Below are positions 1-5,341 of a stretch of 5,341 nucleotides of DNA, in pieces; positions within the stretch are counted from its first letter, which is position 1; each line of letters starts with the position of its first letter. The notes beneath the pieces were generated by a model. It was not told the DNA's origin and did not search any database. It worked only from the letters and a program-made list of their open reading frames with translations. A program made the position numbers and the translations under genes. The DNA is from an uncultured Treponema sp. (GTDB taxonomy: Bacteria > Spirochaetota > Spirochaetia > Treponematales > Treponemataceae). The stretch is taken from assembly GCA_937902445.1 (NCBI GenBank), contig CALELJ010000058.1, positions 1 to 5,341 on the forward strand. Direction: 5' to 3'.

Positions 1-205
1 AGTTTTGAGCACTCTTCCTCAAAGAGAGCAGGAAGTCCTCAAAATGAGGTTCGGTCTTGATGACGGTTATTCACTTACACTCGAGGAAGTTGGACTTTAC
101 TTCAACGTTACCCGCGAAAGAATCCGCCAGATCGAGGCAAAGGCTCTGAGAAGGCTTCGTCACCCTAGACGTGCGACTGGTCTCAGAGACTACATTGATT
201 CTTAA
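1..205 (+). CDS. rpoD: Primary RNA polymerase sigma factor (RpoD / sigma-70), C-terminal end only
   Basis: This is the last 67 codons of the housekeeping sigma factor, which directs RNA polymerase to -35/-10 promoters. The reading frame is already open at base 2 (V-L-S-T-L-P-Q) and the true start lies outside the window, so the TTG at base 5 is an internal leucine. The visible part is sigma region 4. It opens with LPQREQEVLKMRFGL, the counterpart of E. coli LTAREAKVLRMRFGI. It continues with the helix-turn-helix of region 4.2 that reads the -35 element (LTLEEVGLYFNVTRERIRQ) and ends with the conserved IEAKALRRLRHP segment and a short tail ending YIDS. The near-identity to E. coli RpoD across region 4.2 favours a primary sigma factor over an alternative one, but regions 1-3 cannot be seen. 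A strong hairpin begins four bases after the stop codon. Confidence 0.96.
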   Translation, partial: VLSTLPQREQEVLKMRFGLDDGYSLTLEEVGLYFNVTRERIRQIEAKALRRLRHPRRATGLRDYIDS

Positions 206-208
206 ATT

Positions 209-241
209 CCTCTATAAATCCGGTTTATGGGTTTATAGGGG
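209..241 (+). terminator. Stem-loop just after rpoD, possible transcription terminator
   Basis: A 13-bp stem pairs 209-221 with 229-241 around a 7-base loop (222-228). Two of the pairs are G-U wobbles and there are no mismatches. It begins four bases after the rpoD stop codon, the usual place for an intrinsic terminator. The right arm is not followed by a T-run (TGCCCTAG follows), so it lacks half of the classic signal. It may instead stabilise the 3' end of the rpoD message or attenuate read-through. The loop and right arm contain a tandem GGTTTAT repeat (222-228 and 230-236). Confidence 0.5.
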
Positions 242-243
242 TG

Positions 244-328
244 CCCTAGACATAAAATGGGAAATTATGTAAACTTTACAGACGCAAATTTTATGCTCTG
301 CACAAAAATATAGGGATCTGGTGTCCCC
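244..328 (+). promoter_or_regulatory. Structured leader upstream of the zinc-ribbon gene
   Basis: Several complementary segments nest or compete here. CCCTA (244-248) can pair with TAGGG (311-315). Inside it, CATAAAAT (251-258) can pair with ATTTTATG (288-295). As alternatives, GGGA (313-316) can pair with TCCC (324-327), which is followed by A and five Ts, and AAAATGGG (254-261) can pair with CCCATTTT (326-333). The alternatives are mutually exclusive with parts of the nested fold, as in a switchable leader. The arms are short and AT-rich, so chance is a real possibility. I recognise no known riboswitch class. Confidence 0.25.
268..280. promoter_or_regulatory. Perfect 13-base palindrome, possible operator
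   Basis: TGTAAACTTTACA is a perfect inverted repeat of two 6-base arms around a central C. It lies 72 bases before the start codon of the zinc-ribbon gene. Its shape resembles half-sites bound by dimeric repressors of LacI/CcpA or GntR type (TGTAAA...TTTACA). With a one-base centre it is better suited to protein binding on DNA than to an RNA hairpin. No confident promoter could be placed around it, and no regulator gene is in the window. Confidence 0.3.
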
Positions 329-352
329 ATTTTTACTACAAGAGGTTGCTGT

Positions 353-1210
353 ATGCAAATGTCAGAAGAATTGGACAGACTTAAGAGTCTTCAGGAAGTA
401 CTTGCTGAAAAATATGAGATTGAAGCAAAGGTAGAAGAACTGCCAAAAACACTCGATGGAAGTACAGAAAGTCTTGACCGCTTCAAGAAAGAATATATTC
501 AGAAAAATACAGAATACGAAGAGAAAAAGGCTCAGGTAGCCCAGCTTAAGGCAGAGCTTGATGAGGCCCAGAAAAAGCGCGAAGAAGGTGAAAAGGGAAT
601 GGATGCCATTTCAACACACCGCGAATATGAAATTCTCCAGAAGCAGATTGACGAGGCTCAGTCTGTGGAAGATGAAAAGCGCAAGGAACTTCAGAAGGAA
701 GAAAAGGCTCTTGCTGAATTGAACGATATCCTCAAGGGTGAGGAAGAGCTTATTTCTTCAACTGAAAAAGACGTCAACGAATCCCGCGAAAACCTTGATA
801 AGGAAGTTGCAGACCTCAACAAGAAGCTTGATTCACTTACAAAGAAAGAAAATGAGATTTGTGATGGAATTGATCCTGAGATCATCATGAAATTCCAGCG
901 CATCATCAGACGCAACAGAAAGGGTATCGTTGCTGTTTCAGGAAACGTATGTGACGGTTGTCACATGGTTCTTCCTGCACAGTTTGCAAATGAAGTTCAC
1001 CACGGTGAAAAGATTTTGTTCTGTCCATACTGCAGCCGCATTCTTTATTACGAAGAGATGGCAAACTCTGTTGTTTATTCTCTTCAGGACGACGAGTCTA
1101 TGGACGATATGGATGAAAACCTTCTTGATGATGAGGATCTTCTCGACCTTGAAGGTGACGAATCAGAAGATGGGGATTCTTCAGTAAAGTCACTGGATTA
1201 CGAAAACTAA
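353..1210 (+). CDS. Coiled-coil protein with C4 zinc ribbon (COG1579 / FlgZ / CT398 family)
   Basis: This is a 285-residue cytoplasmic protein with no signal peptide or membrane segment. Residues 1-170 are charged, heptad-like helices that should form a long antiparallel coiled coil. It contains the STHREYEILQKQI stretch (87-99), which resembles the family's conserved T-x-KEYExL turn. A C4 zinc ribbon follows, with C200-D-G-C203 and C224-P-Y-C227 as the metal ligands. Residues 246-285 form an extra tail with 20 Asp/Glu in 40 positions and only one Lys. Characterised relatives are H. pylori HP0958/FlgZ, which stabilises RpoN and binds flaA mRNA, and Chlamydia CT398, which binds sigma-54 and secretion components. 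A nucleic-acid- or sigma-related role is inferred only. The ATG at 353 is preferred because AGAGG (341-345) lies seven bases upstream; the in-frame ATG at 359 is a weaker alternative. RNase P RNA begins six bases after the stop. Confidence 0.9.
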   Translation: MQMSEELDRLKSLQEVLAEKYEIEAKVEELPKTLDGSTESLDRFKKEYIQKNTEYEEKKAQVAQLKAELDEAQKKREEGEKGMDAISTHREYEILQKQIDEAQSVEDEKRKELQKEEKALAELNDILKGEEELISSTEKDVNESRENLDKEVADLNKKLDSLTKKENEICDGIDPEIIMKFQRIIRRNRKGIVAVSGNVCDGCHMVLPAQFANEVHHGEKILFCPYCSRILYYEEMANSVVYSLQDDESMDDMDENLLDDEDLLDLEGDESEDGDSSVKSLDYEN

Positions 1211-1216
1211 AAATAT

Positions 1217-1600
1217 AAGGATATGTGATCGCGTCGGTCAGGGTGATGATACTCTGAGCCGATGAGGTAAAGTCCGGGCTCCACCGGAAAAGATGCCGGG
1301 TAATAACCGGGCAGGAAAGGGAAGTTGCAATTTATTGTATAACCCCTTGACTGACAGAAAGTGCTACAGAAAACTACCGCCTGGGAAACCAGGTAAGGGT
1401 GAAAAGGCAGGGTAAGAGCCTACCGCGTTACTGGCAACAGAACGGCATAAGTAAACCTCATCTGGAGCAAAATCGGACAGCAGTTTGGTTTCCGGCCTTA
1501 TACTGCGGGTAGGTTGCTGGAGATACCTGGTGACAGGTATTGCGGATAGATGATCACGCATTCTATATGAATGTGCCAGAACCCGGCTTACCATATCCTT
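1217..1600 (+). ncRNA. rnpB: RNase P RNA, bacterial type A
   Basis: This is the catalytic RNA of RNase P, which removes 5' leaders from tRNA precursors. The ends are set by helix P1, a 9-bp match of AAGGATATG (1217-1225) with CATATCCTT (1592-1600), giving about 384 nt. P2 is 1226-1230 with 1552-1556. P3 is 1232-1241 with 1253-1263. The universal P4 core is AAGTCCGGG (1270-1278) with CCCGGCTT (1582-1589), keeping the bulged U at 1273. Conserved segments include GGTAAGGGTGAAAAGG near 1392, GGTAAGAG near 1411, GGGTAGG at 1507 and ACAGAACCCGGCTTA near the 3' end. A GAAA-capped hairpin lies at 1380-1393 and a GTGA-capped P18 at 1523-1540. The L15 GGT (1487-1489) is the likely site binding the tRNA CCA end. 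CR-I reads GAGGTAAAG where E. coli has GAGGAAAG, one extra U (1268). No hairpin-plus-T-run terminator follows. Confidence 0.97.
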
Positions 1601-1630
1601 AACCTTTTCAAATATAATTGGGTGGAATAA

Positions 1631-2587
1631 ATGAAAGGGAGATATGGACTTGAGCTTTATTATCACAAAAAGCGTGTTGTCGTTTTTTGGATAATAGCTT
1701 CTTTGTCAGGACTAATTGCAATTTCTATTCTCTCTTTTTTCCTTGTCAAGGTATTCAGGGACAAGGTTCTTAATCTTGATTCCGTTTCATCTCTATACAA
1801 AAACTGGGACCTGCACACAGCCGAAGGATACAGTTCAGTCTATGAGACTTCTCTCCAGATTCTGGAAAACAAACCATACCACAATACGGCTCTCGCATTT
1901 CACGGCTACAGTTCTTTTATGCTGGCGGAATCAGAAACAGACAACATGAAATCCCAGAAGCTTCTTGATGAAGCAATTTTCAGCCTCAGGACAGCAAAAC
2001 GCAATTGCAGGGAAGATGTTCTTCCTCAAATCAACTACATGCTTGGTAGGGCTTATTTTTACAAGGGAAAACTTTCAAATTACCATTATTATTCAGACCT
2101 GGTGGTCAAATACCTCAACCTTGCGGTAAATGCCGGATACGTTTCAGATGATATTCCTTTGCTTCTTGGGTTGAGTTACGCATCTCTTGGAGATACGGAC
2201 AACAGCATAGCAGCTTTCACTGAAGCCCTGCTTGTCAGGGAATCTGACACTTTGCTTTTCAACATCGCAAAACAATACTGCAACAATGAGCAGCATTCAG
2301 TTGCAAAGCAGTATCTTGTGCGCGTTTTTGAAACCAGTGAGAATGAGGATCTGCTGAACAAAAGCCACATTCTTCTGGGACAGATCTACATAAATGAAAA
2401 AAACTTTGATGAAGCAGAAGCCGAGTACAACTACATACTTCAAAAAGATGACAACTCAGCTGATGCCCACTATGGTCTTGGTCTTGTACATGAACTTAGG
2501 GGAGACAACATCAAGGCCCGTGCAGAATGGAGAAAATGCCTGAAGATTCAGTTCAACCATCCTGGTGCTCTGAAAAAGATGGCATAG
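1631..2587 (+). CDS. Membrane-anchored tetratricopeptide-repeat (TPR) protein
   Basis: This is a 318-residue protein. A basic N-terminus (H-K-K-R at 12-15) precedes one strong membrane segment (about 17-39) with no cysteine lipobox, so it is probably an inner-membrane anchor with the C-terminal part outside or facing the membrane. Residues 60-165 are helical and resemble degenerate TPRs. Clearer TPR units lie at about 173-205 (PLLLGLSYASLGDTDNSIAAF), 206-240, 243-275 and 276-309 (YGLGLVHELRGDNIKARAEW). TPR arrays are protein-binding scaffolds; no partner or enzyme function can be read from this one. The ATG at 1631 has GGTGGA (1621-1626) as ribosome binding site and no in-frame alternative nearby. 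The gene starts 30 bases after rnpB and ends 47 bases before mreB in the same direction, so co-transcription with the elongation genes is plausible. A link to cell shape is inference from position only. Confidence 0.88.
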   Translation: MKGRYGLELYYHKKRVVVFWIIASLSGLIAISILSFFLVKVFRDKVLNLDSVSSLYKNWDLHTAEGYSSVYETSLQILENKPYHNTALAFHGYSSFMLAESETDNMKSQKLLDEAIFSLRTAKRNCREDVLPQINYMLGRAYFYKGKLSNYHYYSDLVVKYLNLAVNAGYVSDDIPLLLGLSYASLGDTDNSIAAFTEALLVRESDTLLFNIAKQYCNNEQHSVAKQYLVRVFETSENEDLLNKSHILLGQIYINEKNFDEAEAEYNYILQKDDNSADAHYGLGLVHELRGDNIKARAEWRKCLKIQFNHPGALKKMA

Positions 2588-2621
2588 AAACAAGTATATG
2601 AAAATTAAAAAATTATTCGTT

Positions 2622-2626
2622 GGAGG
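2622..2626 (+). promoter_or_regulatory. Ribosome binding site that fixes the mreB start
   Basis: GGAGG lies eight bases before the ATG at 2635. It sits immediately after the in-frame TTG at 2620, which has no such site upstream, so the longer five-residue extension (MEDFN) is rejected. The ATG start also gives the N-terminus MGFFDSF, typical of MreB. Confidence 0.85.
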
Positions 2627-2634
2627 ATTTTAAT

Positions 2635-3687
2635 ATGGGTTTTTTCGATAGTTTTACAACTGATATCGGTATCGATCTCGGAACATGCAATACATTGATT
2701 TATGTTCGCGGTCAGGGAATTGTTGTTGATGAGCCGTCTGTAGTTGCCGTTGAGAAAGGCACAGGACGTGTCGTTGCAGTCGGTAAGGAAGCAAAAAGCA
2801 TGCTCTGGAGAACTCCAGGTGATATAGAAGCCATCAGACCTCTTGCTGATGGTGTAATTTCTGACAGCGATTCTACAGAAAAAATGCTTAAATATTTTAT
2901 TCGCAAGGTAATTCCAAAACATCACCTTTTCAAGTCGATCCGCATGAAGATTGGTATTCCGTCATGTATCACACAGGTTCAGCAGGACGCTGTTATGGCA
3001 GCCGCATTGAAAGCTGGAGCAAAGGAAGTAAAACTCATTGAGGAAAGTCTTGCCGCTGCAATCGGAGCTGAAATTCCTATCTACGAACCTGCAGGTCACA
3101 TGGTCTGTGATATTGGAGGCGGAACTACTGAAGTTTCTGTTATTTCCCTTGGCGGTATGGTTGTTACAAGTTCCATCCGCATTGGTGGAAACGCATTCGA
3201 TGAATCAATCATCAAATACATCAGATCGGAACACAACCTTGTAATCGGTCAGCAGACAGCAGAAAAACTCAAGATTGAAATCGGAAACGCCATGGCTGAA
3301 AAGAATGTCGATGGTGACAAGATCCGCAAGGTAGAAATCAAGGGTAACGATGCAATCACAGGTCTCCCACGCAGACTTGAAGTTGATTCAGTTGAAGTAA
3401 GAGAAGCCCTTAAGGAACCTGTAAACAAAATCGTTGATGAAATCAAGAGAGTGTTCCAGGTTACTCCTCCAGAACTTGCCGCTGATATCATTGAACGCGG
3501 TATCGTCATGGCAGGTGGTGGATCCATGCTCAAGGGTCTCAAAGACCTCATCAAGGACAAGACAGGTGTTCCTGTTCTTCTTGTTGAAAAGCCACTTGAA
3601 AGTGTTGCAAAGGGAGCAGGTGAGGCATTTGAACTCTTTAGGGAAATGTCATCAAGCCGCTCTGTATACGAAAATCTTAATGATTAA
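2635..3687 (+). CDS. mreB: Rod-shape-determining actin homologue MreB
   Basis: MreB is a bacterial actin that polymerises with ATP on the inner face of the membrane and guides the side-wall peptidoglycan machinery. The 350-residue length is normal for the family. The ATP-binding fold is visible in order: phosphate-1 loop IGIDLGTCNT (11-20, Asp14), the IEES segment (135-138) with the conserved glutamates 136/137, phosphate-2 loop DIGGGTTEVSVI (159-170), RIGGNAFDE (182-190), and adenosine motif MAGGGSMLKGL (292-302). Other family signatures are GQGIVVDEPSVVAV, RTPGDIEAIRPLADGVI, TPPELAADIIERGI and VAKGAG. The hydrophobic N-terminus (F3, F4, F7) could help membrane binding. The usual IEEP is IEES here, with Ser138 replacing Pro. 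The gene starts an array with mreC (16-base gap), mreD and PBP2. No obvious promoter was found in the AT-rich 47 bases upstream. Confidence 0.98.
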   Translation: MGFFDSFTTDIGIDLGTCNTLIYVRGQGIVVDEPSVVAVEKGTGRVVAVGKEAKSMLWRTPGDIEAIRPLADGVISDSDSTEKMLKYFIRKVIPKHHLFKSIRMKIGIPSCITQVQQDAVMAAALKAGAKEVKLIEESLAAAIGAEIPIYEPAGHMVCDIGGGTTEVSVISLGGMVVTSSIRIGGNAFDESIIKYIRSEHNLVIGQQTAEKLKIEIGNAMAEKNVDGDKIRKVEIKGNDAITGLPRRLEVDSVEVREALKEPVNKIVDEIKRVFQVTPPELAADIIERGIVMAGGGSMLKGLKDLIKDKTGVPVLLVEKPLESVAKGAGEAFELFREMSSSRSVYENLND

Positions 3688-3703
3688 AACTGGAAATTGA
3701 TTC

Positions 3704-4579
3704 ATGGTAAATCTAAAGAAATCTATTAAGATAAAGACTGCTGAAATATTACTCGCATTCATGATTCTCTTCAGCGGAACAATGCTGGCCTTTTCCAGCG
3801 GTAGTTTTATCGTGAATTTCAATACAGTAGGATTTACTGTTGTTTCTTCTGTGCAGGAAAGTGTTTTTACAGTTTTCAGTTACTGCAAGAAATTTTTCTC
3901 TTCAATCCATGATATCGCCGTCCTTCAGAAGGAATATCGTGAACTTACTGAAAAACTCAAAGACTATGAGTACATGCAGAGAAACAACACGGAAATCAGA
4001 AAGGAAAATGAAAGGCTCAGGGAGCAGCTTCAGTTTGCAACCGACCTTGAATACAAAAACATTTCATCACAGATAATCGGTAGGAATCCGGACAATCTCT
4101 ACTCCGGAATTACGATCAACAAGGGTTCAAGAAGCGGCATCAAAAAAGGAATGCCGGTAATTGCAATCCAGAACGGAAATATCGGAGTTGTCGGAAAGGT
4201 TGTCACTGTAGGTGTCAGCACAAGTCTTGTAATGCCTGTCTATGATTCCAAGTGCAACATTTCTGCCCGTATCCAGAACACAAGGGATATTGGTATTGTT
4301 TCTGGTTCCGGCTCTTATGATTCTCCTCTCATGTTGAATTACATACGAAAAAGAGTTCTTGACGATTTCAACCACGGTGACCTTATTGTTACAAGCGGAG
4401 AGAACGATAACTACATGAAAGATATTCCAATCGGTAGAATCTCAAAGATCACCGTCCTTGACTATGATTCTTCATTGAGCATTGAAATTGATCCGGTCAT
4501 TGATTTCATGAGACTTGAAAATGTTCTTGTTGTCGACAGGAAACATTCCAACGACAGACCTGCCATTAGTGGAGAATAA
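3704..4579 (+). CDS. mreC: Rod-shape-determining protein MreC
   Basis: MreC is a bitopic inner-membrane protein whose periplasmic part activates PBP2/RodA and connects it to MreB. The 291-residue protein shows the expected order: a short basic cytoplasmic N-terminus (KKSIKIK), one membrane segment (about 12-34), a periplasmic coiled coil (about 68-112, rich in Glu/Lys/Leu), then the double beta-barrel domain (about 115-276). The barrel begins with the recognisable family stretch IIGRNPDNLYSGITINKGS (124-142), followed by G-I-K-K-G-M-P-V and NGNIGVVGKVV. HGDLIVTSGEND (224-235) and IPIGRISKI (241-249) also match MreC. The ATG at 3704 is preceded only by a weak TGGA (3691-3694). Translation may therefore depend partly on coupling to mreB, which stops 16 bases upstream. 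MreD begins four bases after the stop. Confidence 0.95.
   Translation: MVNLKKSIKIKTAEILLAFMILFSGTMLAFSSGSFIVNFNTVGFTVVSSVQESVFTVFSYCKKFFSSIHDIAVLQKEYRELTEKLKDYEYMQRNNTEIRKENERLREQLQFATDLEYKNISSQIIGRNPDNLYSGITINKGSRSGIKKGMPVIAIQNGNIGVVGKVVTVGVSTSLVMPVYDSKCNISARIQNTRDIGIVSGSGSYDSPLMLNYIRKRVLDDFNHGDLIVTSGENDNYMKDIPIGRISKITVLDYDSSLSIEIDPVIDFMRLENVLVVDRKHSNDRPAISGE
4571..4574 (+). promoter_or_regulatory. Ribosome binding site that fixes the mreD start, inside the mreC 3' end
   Basis: GGAG lies nine bases before the ATG at 4584, in the last codons of mreC. It supports the 169-residue MreD over a longer in-frame form from the ATG at 4515. That form would overlap mreC by 65 bases and place a polar, non-membrane stretch of 23 residues in front of the first membrane helix. 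Confidence 0.75.
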
Positions 4580-4583
4580 AACA

Positions 4584-5093
4584 ATGATACGATCTTTCTT
4601 TTCAAGCATTCTTATTCTTCTTGGCGTTTCAGTTTTTGAATCAGCTGTACTATCAAACATTACTTTCTTACCGGCCATTCCAGACCTCTCGCTTATCTGC
4701 GTTCTTTTTTTCTCTTTGAACAACGGAAAAATTCTTGGGGAGAGCACGGGCTTTGTTTCCGGTCTTTTCATGGATTTTTTAAGCGCATGCCCATTTGGAT
4801 TCAACTGTATGGTCCGCGCCCTGATCGGTTATCTTGGTGGAAATTTCTGCAAGATTCTCAATACGGAAGGCTTTTTTGTTCCGTTTTTGCTTGCCCTCAT
4901 TGTAACCGCAATAAAAGTTTTCGTAATCCAGATTATCTATCTTCTTTTTCCTTCAGTGGACGTTTCATATAAAATTTTCTCCTTTAATTTTTTATTTGAA
5001 CTTATGGCAAATGCTTTTCTTGCTCCATTTATTTTCAGATTCCTTAGGGTTTTCAGAAACTCGGTAATTCTTAAGCCGGAGAATGTGCAATAA
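4584..5093 (+). CDS. mreD: Rod-shape-determining membrane protein MreD
   Basis: MreD is a small polytopic inner-membrane protein of the elongasome that associates with MreC and affects PBP2 activation. The 169 residues match the usual family length (about 160-180). Hydrophobic segments lie at about 5-25, 35-50, 55-70, 75-92, 97-123 and 131-156, so five or six membrane helices. The family pattern is visible at 33-86: P-D-L near the second helix, then G-F-V-S-G-L-F-M-D-F-L-S, F-G-F-N and a R-A-L-I-G-Y-L-G-G stretch. The chosen start has GGAG nine bases upstream and follows the mreC stop by four bases. The stop codon is followed immediately by the ATG of the PBP2 gene, indicating tight translational linkage. 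MreD sequences diverge strongly, so the call rests on position as well as on this pattern. Confidence 0.92.
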   Translation: MIRSFFSSILILLGVSVFESAVLSNITFLPAIPDLSLICVLFFSLNNGKILGESTGFVSGLFMDFLSACPFGFNCMVRALIGYLGGNFCKILNTEGFFVPFLLALIVTAIKVFVIQIIYLLFPSVDVSYKIFSFNFLFELMANAFLAPFIFRFLRVFRNSVILKPENVQ

Positions 5094-5341
5094 ATGATCG
5101 AACACCGCCGAATCAATACAGCTTTCGAAGATGTAAGGCATACGGATAACTCACTTAGAAAAAACTACAAGATTGCTTTTCTTCTGCTTCTCATAGTTGT
5201 TATCTTTGCATTGTATGCATTGAGACTGTTCACGCTCCAGATCATCAATGGAGATGATTACCGAAAGCAGTCTGTCAGAATCTCAAGAACAATCACTACA
5301 ATTTCTCCACAGCGAGGTGAAATCTTTGACAGGAACGCCCA
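5094..5341 (+). CDS. mrdA: Penicillin-binding protein 2 (elongasome transpeptidase), N-terminal part only
   Basis: PBP2 is the class B peptidoglycan transpeptidase that crosslinks side-wall murein together with the glycosyltransferase RodA. Only 82 complete codons are present; the frame is open at the window end. A short charged cytoplasmic N-terminus (1-25) precedes one membrane segment (about 26-48). Next comes LQIINGDDYRKQS (48-60) and the class B PBP pedestal motif PQRGEIFDRN (72-81), the counterpart of R-G-x-I-x-D-R-N. The SxxK active site would lie beyond the window. The ATG at 5094 abuts the mreD stop; GGAG at 5078-5081 is 12 bases upstream, a little far, so initiation may be coupled to mreD. 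An FtsI-type (divisome) PBP shares the motif, but position after mreBCD favours PBP2. RodA would be expected next. Confidence 0.92.
   Translation, partial: MIEHRRINTAFEDVRHTDNSLRKNYKIAFLLLLIVVIFALYALRLFTLQIINGDDYRKQSVRISRTITTISPQRGEIFDRNA

Noticed and set aside
292..297. TATGCT as a -10 box in the rpoD-zinc-ribbon gap
   Set aside because: No acceptable -35 at 16-18 bases; TTTACA (275-280) is only 11 bases away.
930..1187. 85-codon open frame in a second + frame
   Set aside because: It lies inside the zinc-ribbon gene, whose own frame has clear zinc ligands and a ribosome binding site; the alternative translation shows no domain.
1613..1618. Perfect TATAAT that could be a -10 box for the TPR gene
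   Set aside because: The best -35 (TTACCA, 1588-1593) is 19 bases away and inside the RNase P RNA. The predicted start point (about 1625) would remove the gene's ribosome binding site at 1621-1626.
1364..1666. 100-codon open frame on the minus strand
   Set aside because: It lies almost entirely over the RNase P RNA, whose conserved structure explains the sequence; no ribosome binding site or recognisable domain.
2605..2925. 106-codon open frame on the minus strand
   Set aside because: Antisense to the 5' end of mreB, with low-complexity, Cys/Asn-rich translation and no start signal; a shadow of the coding frame.
4515..4583. Upstream in-frame start for MreD (ATG at 4515)
   Set aside because: It would overlap mreC by 65 bases and add a polar 23-residue extension, whereas the ATG at 4584 has GGAG at the right distance and gives the normal family length.
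4472..4804. 110-codon open frame on the minus strand
   Set aside because: Antisense to the mreC-mreD junction, with no ribosome binding site or domain and opposite to all other genes.

Overview
The window looks like a chromosomal housekeeping segment from a spirochete, most likely a Treponema species. Base composition is moderate (low-to-mid 40s % GC by eye). All genes are on the + strand and tightly packed. The order rpoD - zinc-ribbon coiled-coil protein - rnpB - TPR protein - mreB - mreC - mreD - penicillin-binding protein 2 matches, as I remember it, the T. pallidum region around TP0493-TP0501. The genus call rests on gene order and family resemblance, not on a database search.

Layout. 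Bases 1-205 are the 3' end of the primary sigma factor gene (sigma region 4). A 147-base gap (206-352) holds a 13-bp hairpin, a perfect 13-base palindrome and several further inverted repeats. Bases 353-1210 encode a coiled-coil protein with a C4 zinc ribbon (COG1579 / FlgZ / CT398 type) and a very acidic tail. The RNase P RNA gene (about 1217-1600) starts six bases after that stop codon. A membrane-anchored TPR protein (1631-2587) follows 30 bases after the RNA. Then comes the cell-elongation cluster: mreB (2635-3687), mreC (3704-4579), mreD (4584-5093) and the first 82 codons of mrdA/PBP2 (5094 onward, running off the window).

How they work together. MreB, MreC, MreD and PBP2 are the core of the elongasome (Rod complex), which directs peptidoglycan insertion along the cell side wall. 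MreB forms membrane-bound filaments, MreC and MreD link these to the periplasm, and PBP2 is the transpeptidase. Gaps of 16, 4 and 0 bases between the four genes indicate one operon. The TPR protein sits directly upstream in the same direction and may be part of the same transcript; its role is unknown. The upstream half belongs to information processing: sigma factor, RNase P RNA and a possible nucleic-acid- or sigma-binding zinc-ribbon protein.

I see no mobile element, CRISPR array, tRNA or rRNA, and nothing that is clearly a new system. The points most worth a second look are an extra U in the conserved CR-I segment of the RNase P RNA, the RNA gene squeezed between two coding genes with no visible terminator, the palindromic leader before the zinc-ribbon gene, and the TPR protein next to the elongasome genes.
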